Origin: Moniliophthora roreri
Taxonomy: Eukaryota; Basidiomycota; Agaricomycetes; Agaricales; Marasmiaceae
Direction of reading: 5' to 3'
Assembly (NCBI GenBank): GCA_001466705.2
Contig: LATX02000035.1
Coordinates: 310,001 to 374,000, forward strand
Length of the DNA: 64,000 nt
Shown: positions 22,963 to 34,439 of the stretch, piece by piece
How the letters are laid out: every line of letters starts with the position of its first letter
Numbering within the stretch: position 1 is the first letter of the stretch
The notes under the pieces: model-generated
What the model saw: only the letters and a program-made list of their open reading frames with translations
The model's database searches: none
What the model was told of the DNA's origin: nothing
Translations under genes and position numbers: made by a program

Positions 22963-23815
22963 GCATGAGGAATGAGAGAATTGATAGAAGACTTACCTTT
23001 GAGCTGACATTTGAGGATTTTGCTGAATAGAGTTTGCAGAGAGCCCCAGATGAGGGAGGTAGGGCATTCTGCAGAGTTTTGAAGATGATGGGGAAGTATA
23101 AGGACTAGAGAGCATGCTGAGAACATGCTGAGCACTGAGGGCAAATGAGGTACATATATTTAGTATGTCACTCTGACATAAGGCAGAGATGCTCTGGACC
23201 TTATAGCAAGCTCAAAATCTTACCTCATCCCTTGATGATAATTAAATGGTTATTTCTCCCTATGAAAGGTCTTTTTTACCTTTCTGAGGAGCTAGAAAGC
23301 CTTCCAGAGGGTGAAAAAGACTGTTTAGCATGTGCAGAACACCTAGCTGTTCTGCCTGCCCATTGCTAGTGTACTTGTTTACTCACTTGGCTATTATAGT
23401 CTACTTGCACTTAGTATGTGAGATTTTTTTTCTTTCCTTTATATATGTCTAATCAGCTGTTTTACTTTTAGCTTTCATATTTTCCTGTGACTTTCATCTA
23501 TCTTTCATGTCTTCAATAGGCATGACATTGGTGATGTCTTTATGCTCAGTATGTGTGATTGTTTTGTTTTCTCTTATATATGCTTCTGATCAGCTGTTTA
23601 CTTTTAGCTTTCATGTTTTTGACAGCTATGATTTTCATCTTGAACAGGTGCAACATCTTACCTTAAAAAACAAAACATAAGGATCCAGTGAGACATGGAT
23701 TGATCAAGACATAAGTCTGGTGTGGCATATTAATTTCCAGTTTCTCTCCTATGTGTGCTGATGGTTATAAATACAAGGCCTGCATTTCCATATCCTCCAT
23801 ATCCTGACACCACTC
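22963..23815. other. Intergenic DNA with a ~136-bp tandem duplication
   Basis: The segment AGTATGTGAGATT...TCAGCTGTTTTACTTTTAGC starting near 23,413 is repeated with changes near 23,549. No gene is supported. The recombinase pseudogene begins just downstream. Confidence 0.4.
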
Positions 23816-26800
23816 ATGCCAATTCAATCATCCCTCACCTTGGCTGCAGCTAATGATAATGACATAGATGTGGACTAGTCCAGTACACTGTGTGCTCCAG
23901 AGCACCACAGTGATAATGTGCTTTTCACTACATTGGAAAAACTACCACCATTACCTTTAGTGTCCAAGATTCCTACCTCTTTCTAGCTGCCTCCTGGGGA
24001 CAACCCTCTGTCATGGCTATTTGGCATTCCTGGTCTACAAGAGGCACTTGCTGGGTATGCCAAGAATCTAAACTAGTTTAATAAAGAGGTGGACAATGAT
24101 TTAGAAGCAGAGGAGCACTGAATGGGGCCAAAAGTTAACAACTTGGATGACAGAGAGATGGATCTTGAGCTCCTTACAGAGCTAAACAAGACTCTCAAAG
24201 GAGCATCAACTGGTGTCACTGAAGGGACAGCAAACTACTATTAAAGGTATGTGTTGGTTTGGTTCAATCAAGGTCTTTAGCTGTTCTCATCATCTTGTCT
24301 TGTTCAGCTTGATGGAACAGTGCACTAAATTCCTTGTTGACAAGAAGTATATCAAGCCTGAGGAGGAGTTTTTCTGCAAGAGACCTCATGAGAGTGCTGC
24401 TGAGCTGATTTGTGCTCGGATAATAGGCATGTAAGTCTTTCAATTTTATATCATGTCTCTACAAGTTACACTAATGTTCTCTTAGATGTGATGGAATCAA
24501 GCTTGACAGCATGACTGAAGACTGAAACACATAGCAGCTATTCACATGCACAAAAGATGTAGGCTGCAGACATTTGGTTTTGGCCAAAAGTGTGGCCAAG
24601 GTAACCTCCCTTGGCATCAAAGGGAGATGACAGGTGAGATGACTAGCAATCCCTCTCTTTCTCAGCAGGTGTCTCTATATAATCAGTTTATGATGTCACA
24701 AGGTATGTCACTTGTAATAATGCAGTACCTAGAGCTAATAACATGTTAGGTCTAAAATGGAGAGGAGCCAATAAGCTTAAAAGCCATCAATGCTGTATGT
24801 TACTCTTTTTATGTCATCAATTAAATATTAATGCATTCTACAGGAAATCCTTGGTCAGATCTATAACCTTAGCTGAGACCCTCTGAACTGGCAGCTTACC
24901 AACATAGCACCAACAAAACAGGCTGGCAAGAACCCTTATAAATAGGGTGAACCATGTTTCTGGTAATATGCATAACTTTTACTTTTATTTTCACATGCAA
25001 ATAGAGAGTGTTTTGCACTTTTATGGTTGAAGATGTCATATACAAGAGAATTGAGGACTAGTGTGAGCCCTGAGCAGCTAGTTAAAGTGAGTAGTAGAGA
25101 AGGATACAGAATATTAGCAGAATAATGGTTGACAGTAGGCTGTACAAGGGTACCTGACCACTGCTAGTATAAAAATAAACAGTGAATCTGAACACAGAGG
25201 AGCATTCTGAAAACTGTAGAGAACTATACTACATTATGTCTCTCTATCAAAAGCATACTAAAGGGAATATTTTGACTTTTAACAATATTTTCAATTCACA
25301 CCCCTCTTGAAGAGAGAATAAAAGCCCTCAATGATACACAAACAAGAATATTATCAAGAAACAGAGAACAACAAATTATCAGCAAGGGATACTTGAGATA
25401 CTGAATATCAAATTAGAGGAATGAAATAGATGATTGGTTACCAGAAGAGTAACTGTATCACAGAAAAATGGAAGACAAAGCTATATAATGAGAAACCAGC
25501 ATGGCTGAGCTTATGTGCATGCTTTAAAACATAGAAATGAAGCATATCATGTGTCCATAGAGCAGATGATAGTAGACAGAGAAGGAAGGAACTGTGTGGA
25601 GTGGCATAGAAGTATAATGTTTGCAAACAGAGTCAGAAGAAGAACTGTTTGACAGGGAAAATTACAAACAATTAGTGCCAGGAGACTGCTCAATCATACC
25701 AGAAAAAGAATAAAAGAGTTTATAGCTATGAAGCCTGACTACAATCAGACACTGTGACAGAGAAATTACTAAACACAGCTCAGTTTATATAATATTTAGC
25801 ACTCAACTCAGTTTTATTTTATTATTGTGACAGATATATTAGATTATTTATATTGTAGAGTATATAAGGGGACATGTTTTGTAGGTGGAAAGCAGGAGAG
25901 ATACTGCCCACCAATTACCAGAGTCTAAGAGGGCTATATTCAGGTACAAGAGGTACCTTTGTTCTCACTTAGAAGAAGTTTAATCTTTGGGCAGTTTCTG
26001 GTCAAACCTTATACTAGTTTTGCTTTTGAAGTGATTAATAAACCACATACTCAAGAAAATATTTACAAAAACAAACACTAATCTCAATCTGAGAAGTTGT
26101 TTCAAAAGGCATTCATCTCTAAACTACTGAGCAAGACATTGAGAATTATTCTTGATGTTGCAGCAACAGTGAACCATGCCAAACCAACTTGCAAACAAAA
26201 ACTGAGAATCAAGAACTCATATATACTTTTTTTGGGGTATTTTGGCACTGCAGGCCTCATGTTTTCATAGTAGAGGCATAGGTTTTTGAGCATCTTCACC
26301 AGTGTCTCCTACATTTCATCTACATGATCTCATTTACATGCCTTCTCCAAATAGATGAGGCTCTTAAGATTCAATTTGAACTTGGAAGTTGTACCTGGAA
26401 TCAATAGGAGGTTACTCAAGCTTACCTTGGCTTTTCAGAAAGCCAATCAGTATGGAGGTACAGTGATATGCCTTTACATGTCACTGGCCCTAATGCCTCT
26501 TGATCAGAGATACCTTCCTTCTACATCTGGGCTTTTCCAACAGAGCTTCAGCACTTGTGTCCAGTGTGAGCTCTATGTGAGTGGGTTGCTATTTTAGGGA
26601 AGGAACATCTGACAGGGTATGTATGTCAAAAGATCTCAAGAGCAACAGATGCCATTTCTGAATCACAGAATGGCCCAATGGCAAGCTTCTTTTACAGTTC
26701 AGCATGCTTTTGGCTTACTTGTTGATAGACATCTCAGCAGTTCCTTAAGGCCTTTCATAACAATCTCATTGACATTGGTATCAATCCAGTTCCATACAGT

Positions 26801-27040
26801 GGGCACTCATTCTGATGGAGAGGCTGTTAGTCGCTAAGTGTTGACCTCTGCTAGCCATTGAAGAAGATTTGTGAATATGGCAGATGGAGCATTGAGCTCA
26901 CCAATATGACTATTGTCAAGTACATTATTTCACACAACAACAACCTGATGTTTTCATGCCAAAACATGTTCAAGATGGATAGGCAGCCAGTTAAATTTTG
27001 TTTCACATGTGGGCAAGGCTGTGAATATTGGGGTCAGTAG
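23816..27040 (+). pseudogene. Crypton-like tyrosine recombinase, copy 2, interrupted
   Basis: A badly decayed homologue of the recombinase at 42.6-44.7 kb. Matching pieces in order: N-terminal linker (DNPLSWLFGIPG, ~24,000), the SAM-like DNA-binding part (QCTKFLVDKKYIKPEEEFF, ~24,320; TFGFGQK..NLPW, ~24,570; SNPSLSQQVSLY, ~24,640), then after an unrelated ~1.3-kb stretch the catalytic part (FTCLLQIDEALKIQF, ~26,340) and the end (KKICEYGRWSIELTNM, IVKYI, ~26,860-26,940, then a CFTCGQGCEYWG zinc-like tail). The tyrosine in IVKYI is kept. The first catalytic Arg codon is CAA, one CpG change from CGA. Many stops and frame changes are present. Confidence 0.75.
24965..26305. mobile_element. Unclassified insertion inside recombinase copy 2
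   Basis: About 1.3 kb separates two halves of a recombinase that are contiguous in the related copy. It has no recognisable coding sequence. Two spots look promoter-like (CAGTATAAAAATAAACAG-type near 25,170 and GAGTATATAAGGGG near 25,860), as in LTRs, but clear LTR ends and target duplications were not found. The boundaries are approximate. Confidence 0.4.
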
Positions 27041-27129
27041 TATAGCATCCCCAGTACTTATAACTTATTCACTATTTATGTTGAGTTTTTGCTATGTTGA
27101 ATCTTTGACTTGGATATTTGAGCAAAAAG

Positions 27130-27566
27130 TGTTACATTTTTCTTACCCTGTTACTTATGTTTCCCTTTTGATAGGACATATACACCTTCCCAGCCCCCCT
27201 TTTCCTTATATCTTCTATGCTTCTCTCTTGATTGGACTTATTACACATTCCCAGTACTCCTTTTCTCTATCAGAATCGTGACTCATACCCTGACATCGCT
27301 GGGTATTTATTATCATATCATTGTAGCTATCAGACATTCATGTAACATAGTTTACATGATAGATTGTAACATATTTAAGTGCTCAAGTGAGGACTCTGAG
27401 TCCTCAGCTTGACCTGGTTTATCATAACTTGTGTTGCAAGCAGTATCAAAGGATCTCTGAACTTCAACATCTGTTGAACAAACTCAAACTTAAACTTGAA
27501 GCTGCTTTTAAAGGGTTCTACCTTTTCTAAGTAGTTAGTTGACATTGCTGCACAAGTAACATAACA
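27130..27566 (+). mobile_element. Solo gypsy LTR with perfect 5-bp target duplication
   Basis: A 437-bp LTR, TGTTAC...ATAACA, flanked by AAAAG on both sides (27,125-27,129 and 27,567-27,571). It aligns well with the young LTR at 16,223 (both contain a 'CTTCCCAGCCCCCCTTT'-like stretch), but most CpGs of the young copy are TpG or CpA here. It lies between recombinase copy 2 and nuclease copy 2. Confidence 0.92.
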
Positions 27567-27699
27567 AAAAGTTGAAACAGCATACTGCTTCACTGCTATG
27601 GTGAGTTCTATACTATAGGTGTATCTGAAGTTTAGTCTATCTCAACAACACCAATGTTTCTGACCTGCCTCCCATTTGCAAGACACATGTAAAGATACT

Positions 27700-29489
27700 C
27701 AATTTCCAACTCAGACTCCAGATTAGTGGAAGATGTGTTCCTGCTTGATGATGTACCAACTCTACATGCAACAAATTAACAAAAATCTCTAGCTTGATAC
27801 TAGAAACTTACTTACTGCTATAATAGCATGTTGTCACTGTTGCCTCTGTCTTCTGGGAACATACCCAGTGCATGTTCCTTCAGAATTGGCTCTGGAATCC
27901 ATATGCTGACATTGCTAAAATATTTCTCCCACTTCTCATCACTGAAATCACTTCACTTTAGCAAAAGATTCTTGACATGACATTGTCCCAGTTGTTGAAA
28001 AAAACCACCTGTAGTAATGGACAGATAGAAAGACTGCATTGATCTCTTGTACTGCTTCTCATTACAAACCCTTGGAAACATCTGGATTATTTCTATTGTG
28101 AGGTTAGCAGTACTGACATGATGGCCATTAGTGCCATTATATATGACTTCATCCTGATACAAATTGAGCAGTAAATAGCATTGAGACAGAATAACACTTA
28201 CAAGAGACAGCAACTTGAATGCTACTGATGGCCACAAGTGATGATGCGACTCATCAAGCAGATATAACTGGGTTGGAAAAAGATAAGTGAAGCAGAACTG
28301 AGTGACAGCTGGGATTTGTGGAAGGCAGGGCAGCCAATTGACTGTAATGGGTGGTGAGAAGCCTGGACTCCAGGATGTTATGGGGTTTAGATATGCATTG
28401 AGTACTGCAAGATCTGGAAAGGATTCTGGTACATTATTAGCAGCCTTTGGGGATCCCCTCATCATGAAACTACAGGAGTTTGTTCAAAGCTCACATTTGA
28501 GCTCTCCTCACCAGCATAAAAGAAATTCATTGAGCTTGTGAATGTTGTTTCAGTAAGTCTGATACCCTCTGATTAAACTGTCCCCTAGTCTGCAATGTGC
28601 CATTGCAAGTGCAGTCTCTATTCCAATATGCTCAATACTAGTGTCATAGTCACCTCCAGCAAGAAGAGCAACCAGAATAAGACCAGCTTGTGTCAAATCA
28701 AGGTCACTGTCATTCTCAAGTGCTATACTTGAATAGAGATAGTAATCATCATATGTTTTTCTGGTCTTGACATAAGATGGTCTATATGAGGCTTAGTGTA
28801 TTGCAAATATACATACAGAACTGAACACTCACTGTCTCAGTCACATGAGTGTTGCTGCACCAAAAAAGAGGGCATCAGCATCATCACTTGCGATGATATC
28901 TATAATCCCTTTGCTGTTCATAATGGCAAGTTCTGCTTCTGCTTCACCAGGTGCCTGCAGTTTGAAAATGAGTTTAAGTTTTGTATCAAGATAAGAAAGA
29001 GGACCATACTACATGGATGTCAAATTCAAAGGCCTGAATCAGAATCTTTAATCATTCAAAAAACATTATATCTTGGTTGGTGTCTCTAGCATTTCGAATC
29101 TTTGAAGGATGGCTAGAACTATCATAGACAAAAACCACATGTGCACACAGCTTAAGAAGGTGGCAGAGGCAATAGAATAGTGGATCTAATAGTGTGAGGA
29201 TTTCAAAGAGCTGATTGTGCACAACAGCTCTACTGAAGCAAGCAAGAAAGTTTCTGAAAGAGACTATTGAGCAAGATTTTAGTGGACATTCTCACTATGC
29301 ACCCTGCATCAAACCCAATTGTCAGTGTCTGTTGCCATTTGCCATTCACAAAAGCTTCAGTTGTAGTGAGATAGATTAGTGAATGGGTTTCCTGGCTTGA
29401 TGAAAGCTGTTTCTGTAAGGAGACAAGAGTAAGTTTGAGCATACTATGAAAATGTGAAGCTCTCTCACTAGTAATCCTGGACAGCTCAT
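27700..29489 (-). pseudogene. XPG/GEN1-type structure-specific nuclease, copy 2, decayed
   Basis: Homologue of Rad2/XPG-family flap or Holliday-junction nucleases (GEN1/Yen1 branch). The minus strand starts at 29,489 with MSCPGLL (family start MGVPGLW), an intron, then the N-region with LTTTEAFVNGKW and TLTIGFDAG (metal Asp). Next comes the I-region APGEAEAELAIMN with IIASDDADALFFG (~28,830-28,930), then LILVALLAGGDYDTSI and ALAMAHCRLGD (~28,580-28,680), followed by a C-terminal part with AYLNPITSWSPG (~28,370) and IWIPEPILKEHALG (~27,880). The metal-binding acids of the core look intact, although the start motif and several frames are broken. Tail-to-tail with recombinase copy 2. Confidence 0.8.
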
Positions 29490-29684
29490 GTCCTATACAA
29501 TGGGAGATGAGTCAAATGCAAACATACTTGTACTATACTGGAATTGGAATTTCATGAAATCCTCAGTCTCAGTTTATGATCAAAGTTAAGTGACATTCAG
29601 TATTATATTTCTTACATGCAAGAAAACAATCAAAACAAGACAACACTTCAGACAAGCCAAATTGGAGATGCCTGGCAAACAGGG

Positions 29685-30196
29685 TGTTACAAATTTCATT
29701 TCGCTAACTACTTTTTCTTCTCTTTCTCTTCTCTTTTGGACATCTGATAAATGTTGTACTTGTATCTTACATATGCTTCCTATTTACATCTGGACATCTT
29801 CACATTCCCAGCTCCCTTTTCTAGTATATCTAATCAGTTTCCATCACTTTCTACTCTTTTCTATCTATGACATTATCATGACTTCATTTTCCTTCCTTCT
29901 GTTTCTCTTAAGTTCTTTTCATTAGTCACCTCTATTCTTTTATGTTCTACAATGTTCTAAGTAGTACAAACACATAGATACAAACAATGTATAAAGGTAG
30001 ACACAATCTGGGTCATAGCTCTCTAGCTTGACCTGGTTAATCAACTTGTATTTCAAGCAACATCTGAACTCTAGACAACTCACAGAAGGTATTACCATCT
30101 GTTGTGTTGTTAGACTTGAGCTTGAACCTTGATACTCAGCATTACTACATCATAGTGGTGTTGAGTAGTTGTCATTGCTGTGCAAGTAACGTAACA
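29685..30196 (+). repeat. 5' LTR of the decayed gypsy element
   Basis: 512 bp, TGTTAC...GTAACA, preceded by CAGGG. It is followed by AAAGGTCAAGCTGATTG, also found after the young LTR at 16,673. Confidence 0.9.
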
Positions 30197-30257
30197 AAAG
30201 GTCAAGCTGATTGTTGCCAACCTATCAAGGTCCAGGCATCACCTCCAACTGAACCAC

Positions 30258-32250
30258 AATGCCACCTAGGGCCTGCCTTATGGCACAAGAGGAAACAGAA
30301 CTTGATGAACAGCTTGAAGTAGCTGAACAGTTGCTAAACCAAGACCCAGCAAAGACTCCACAAAGAATTACTCATAGCCAACGAAGAGAAGCGACCCAAG
30401 ACATATAAAGATTATCTGAAGATGAATCTGAAGTTGAGTCTCTGAAAGATCCTTTTAAAGAATTCAGAAGACTATTCCAAACCCCTTCTACACCAGAGAT
30501 GATGACTTCTAGTGNTCTTCACATTCCCAGCTCCCTTTTCTAGTATATCTAATCAGTTTCCATCACTTTCTACTCTTTTCTATCTATGACATTATCATGA
30601 CTTCATTTTCCTTCCTTCTGTTTCTCTTAAGTTCTTTTCATTAGTCACCTCTATTCTTTTATGTTCTACAATGTTCTAAGTAGTACAAACACATAGATAC
30701 AAACAATGTATAAAGGTAGACACAATCTGGGTCATAGCTCTCTAGCTTGACCTGGTTAATCAACTTGTATTTCAAGCAACATCTGAACTCTAGACAACTC
30801 ACAGAAGGTATTACCATCTGTTGTGTTGTTAGACTTGAGCTTGAACCTTGATACTCAGCATTACTACATCATAGTGGTGTTGAGTAGTTGTCATTGCTGT
30901 GCAAGTAACGTAACAAAAGGTCAAGCTGATTGTTGCCAACCTATCAAGGTCCAGGCATCACCTCCAACTGAACCACAATGCCACCTAGGGCCTGCCTTAT
31001 GGCACAAGAGGAAACAGAACTTGATGAACAGCTTGAAGTAGCTGAACAGTTGCTAAACCAAGACCCAGCAAAGACTCCACAAAGAATTACTCATAGCCAA
31101 CGAAGAGAAGCGACCCAAGACATATAAAGATTATCTGAAGATGAATCTGAAGTTGAGTCTCTGAAAGATCCTTTTAAAGAATTCAGAAGACTATTCCAAA
31201 CCCCTTCTACACCAGAGATGATGACTTCTAGTGCCAGTGCTTCAACAGATGTCAAGCCAAAGGTGTCAGCAGATGAAGAAAGGATTGCCACTACTATCGC
31301 TACCACTGTAGTTGGAGCAATGGTGAACGAGAAGAACAAAGGAGGAAAGACATCAATTCCAGATGTCTATGAAGGAGATTACAAAGACACCAGGTGTTTC
31401 CTTCTCAACCTCGAACTCTATTTTCAAATGTACCCCACAAAATCCAATACTAATGAGAAGAAGAACATGTTCCTTCTCTCTCTTTTGTGAGGACAAACTC
31501 AGCAATAGAAGATTGCAGAACAATTGAAGCTATTCCTGGAAGATGAAGACGATGAACAGATGAAGAAGCTAGCTGAAGAAACATGGACCGACTTCAAAAG
31601 GAGATTTAAGGCAGCCTGGCAACCTGCAGATATAGCAGAAGAGGCACAGATAAAGATCAAAGACCTTCAAATGAAGGAAAGAGCAGATGACTATGTCAAT
31701 GAGCTCTGACTCCTAGCCTTGAAGACAGGATATGATGACAATGCACTGGTGAAGTTCTTTAGAGAAAGACTCCCCAGATCCCTTCAGGACAAAATCATGC
31801 TTTGATCAGAAGGTGCACCAAAGACTTTGGAAGAGTGGTACAATCTTACTATTTGATATGACAATCAATACAAGATGGCCCTTGCAAACAAGAGAAGAAG
31901 AACTACATCCAGAGAAACAGTTAAACCTAAAGTGGTACGAAAGAAGAAAGAAGTGGTGATAAATTGAGTATTGTCCAATTCTGACAAGAAAGATTACCTT
32001 GTTCAAGGGAAGTGTTTCCGATGCACTCAAATCGGTCACATCTCATGAGACTGTCTATTGAAGAAACAAGGAAACTTCAACAACATTTCCCAAACCAGTC
32101 CACCAAGGAAACTTTTGGCATGAGAAACTTTCATGAAGATCCAAGCAATTATGAAGGAACAAGGAGAAGAAGATCATAATGAGATTGTTGATCTTATGGA
32201 GAAAGAGGGTTTTTGAAGGGGCAGAAGAGGCTGATGCTCTTGCTGCCAGC
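30258..32250 (+). pseudogene. gag: gag of the decayed gypsy element
   Basis: Capsid-nucleocapsid protein. The frame begins MPPRACLMAQEETELDEQ; this start occurs twice because of the assembly duplication, and the copy at ~30,978 runs into the rest. The capsid domain carries TSIPDVYEGDYKDTRCFLL (~31,350) and IKIKDLQMKERADDYVNEL (~31,660), matching the young gag LKMKERADEY segment. A CCHC zinc knuckle CFRCTQIGHIS.DC lies at ~32,010-32,050, with a stop in place of one residue. At least seven stops break the frame, most of them TGA or TAG. Confidence 0.8.
30515..31233. other. Assembly gap (N) followed by a 718-bp exact duplicate
   Basis: After the N at 30,515, bases 30,516-31,233 repeat 29,797-30,514 base for base where compared, and the first copy ends exactly at the N. 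This is what two overlapping contigs joined without merging look like, so the duplicate is very probably not in the genome. Confidence 0.85.
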
Positions 32251-32319
32251 AATTACAATCTTGAATGTTGTATTAGCTAAGTTAAAATGAAATTCTATGC
32301 ACATCCCTCTCTCATAATA

Positions 32320-32480
32320 CAACATCGGGACAGAAATCATTGAAAGAAAAGCTCTAATCAATTCAGGGGCAGGAGGTCACTTTATTAGTGAAGAAGAAGC
32401 ACAGAAAACTAAGAGACCATGGACCAGAACAAATTATTCTTGGGTTACCGTGGCTTCAAGATCATAACTCTGATATCAAT
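32320..32480 (+). pseudogene. Retroviral-type aspartic protease remnant
   Basis: The sequence IIERKALINSGAGGHFISEE fits the active-site region of a gypsy protease, where a D-S/T-G triad starts the motif. Here the Asp codon reads Asn (NSG), which would inactivate the enzyme. It lies between the zinc knuckle and the inserted elements, the expected place. Confidence 0.6.
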
Positions 32481-32586
32481 TGGGTTATGGGAGTTGTGAG
32501 ATTTATATCAAAATGAAAAGTTGTGGTGCGAAGGCCAATAAAGCCGTTTATGGGAATACTGGATAGAGCTGATGATGATAAAGTAT

Positions 32587-32953
32587 CACTACATACAAGG
32601 TGTTCTTTTTATGCTATTAATACAAAGGAAATATGCTCAGAATACTGCTATATATTCACTTCCAGACAACATTCAGAAAATTCTATTGGTTTCAAGCTAT
32701 CATCACACATTGAAAACAGCAAGCATATTCTGTATTTTAATTTCCAGAAGAGTCTGTGTTTTTTAATAATTTTATAACAATGAAATTATAAAATTATTCT
32801 TTAGTTTTCTAATTACAAATATACTAAATTTTCTGCCTTATAAAATAGTGAGAAAACATTTAGAAAATAAATATAAGATTTTGAATTTTATATCANAGAT
32901 TAAGTGTTTTCTCAATCAGAAAACCATGTTAAAAGAACACCTCATATGTAGTG
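32587..32953 (+). mobile_element. CACTA-ended MITE, copy A (contains assembly gap)
   Basis: Begins CACTACATACAAGGTGTTC and ends with the inverted complement (GAACACCTCATATGTAGTG). The interior is shorter than in copy B because an N lies at 32,896; about 380 bp seem to be missing there. CACTA/TAGTG ends are characteristic of the EnSpm/CACTA superfamily. The neighbouring trinucleotides (TAT, AAT) are not an exact duplication. AT-rich, no coding sequence. Confidence 0.65.
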
Positions 32954-33068
32954 AATGGCTTTGTCTTCACTTTGTGAGCTTGTGCTAGGATTTGAGAAGT
33001 GGATAGCTTAGCATTGATTCTAATCTCATCACTATCTTCCTCTCCTTGAATGAAAGATCAAATCAATA

Positions 33069-33816
33069 CACTATATACAAGGTGTTCTTTTAACATGGTT
33101 TTCTGATTGAGAAAACACTTAATCTTCTTGCAAAGAGAATTTTTATAAAACCATATATAAATTCTAAATTTCAATTGTGTCTTCTCAACAAGAATATGCC
33201 TGGAGAATACTAAATTTTCAGCAGCAAAAGATATGGAATTTTCAAATTCTGAGAATTAATAGATAATACAATATATTAGAATAATTTCCATACTGAGAAA
33301 ACATTAAATTTTCTCTGGTTGAAAATCCTCAGAAAATGCTGATAAGATAAGATTAAAATTCTGCATTTCCTATTGTGGGAAAGTCAGAGAAAACACTAGG
33401 AAAACACTAGGAAAATGGTAGGAAAATCATATGAAAACACTATATCTTAAAGCACTTTTTAGATAGTTTTCATATAGTTTTCCTCTTGTTTTAACATGTT
33501 TTCCTTGATTATAAAATTTAAAATTTTATATTTATTTTCTGAATGTTTTCTCACTATTTTATAAGGCAGAAAATTTAGTATATTTGTAATTAGAAAATTA
33601 AAGGATAATTCTATAATTTCATTATCATAAAATAAAAAAAAAAACACAGACTCTTCTGGAAATTAAAATCCAGAGTATGCTTGCTGTTTTCAATATGTGA
33701 TGACAACTTGAAACTAATAGAATCTTCTGAGTGTTGTCTGGAAGCAAATATATAGCAGTATTCTGAGTGTATTTTCTTTGTATTAATAGCATAAAAAGAA
33801 CACCTTATACATAGTG
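33069..33816 (-). mobile_element. CACTA-ended MITE, copy B, inverted relative to copy A
   Basis: 748 bp, CACTATATACAAGGTGTTC to the inverted GAACACCTTATACATAGTG. Its right half is the reverse complement of the left half of copy A over more than 300 bp, and its left end matches the right end of copy A, so the two are the same element in opposite directions, 115 bp apart. AT-rich, no coding sequence. Flanking trinucleotides are ATA and ATT. Confidence 0.7.
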
Positions 33817-33840
33817 ATTGGAGAATCTTATACCTCCATA

Positions 33841-34425
33841 TGTTACAGACGTTTTACAGACCCTCATGTTGTATTCTTACTTTACAGACGTTATTTTCTT
33901 TCCTTTTCCCATTTATGTCTTTTAAGTGCTGTTCAGCACTTCTGCTTATGCTACCCATTAACATCTGGACAATTACACCTTTCCAGCTCTCTTTTCTACT
34001 TATGCCTTCCTTTCATATTTAGGAAGTCATAATGATATCATTATGACTTCATTATTCTATTTCATTCTATCCGGTTCTAATTTATTCTATAACATCACTT
34101 ACAATGTCATGTTCCTTATTTATGACTTCATCAACATTCTTTCATGTTCCATTGCTTTCTACTTGTTTACTAAACAACAATGTCGACTCAGTAGTTTGTA
34201 TCCAAACTAGTAGCTACAATCATTGTATAAGTAGATAGTTTCAAGGTCTAAGCTACTTCAGCTTGACCTAGTTAATCCATCTTACATCTTGCTCATCTCC
34301 AACCGACTGAGTTAGCAGAGAGTATTACTCACTGTTGACTCTGAACTCAAACTTTATCTCGAACTTGACATCGCTACGTCATCGCGGTGTTGAGTAGTTG
34401 TTGTTGCTGCACAAGTAACATAACA
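33841..34425 (+). mobile_element. Solo gypsy LTR with perfect 5-bp target duplication
   Basis: 585 bp, TGTTAC...ATAACA, flanked by CCATA on both sides (33,836-33,840 and 34,426-34,430). It sits inside the internal region of the older gypsy element, so it inserted later. Some CpGs remain near its 3' end (ACATCGCTACGTCATCGCGG). Confidence 0.92.
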
Positions 34426-34439
34426 CCATACCTTTCCAA

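Noticed and set aside
33841..34425. 5' LTR of a second element that owns the reverse transcriptase at 34.4 kb
   Set aside because: It is flanked on both sides by the same CCATA, so it is a complete solo LTR inserted into the older element. The pol to its right belongs to the 29,685-39,172 element, which has its own LTR pair and target duplication.
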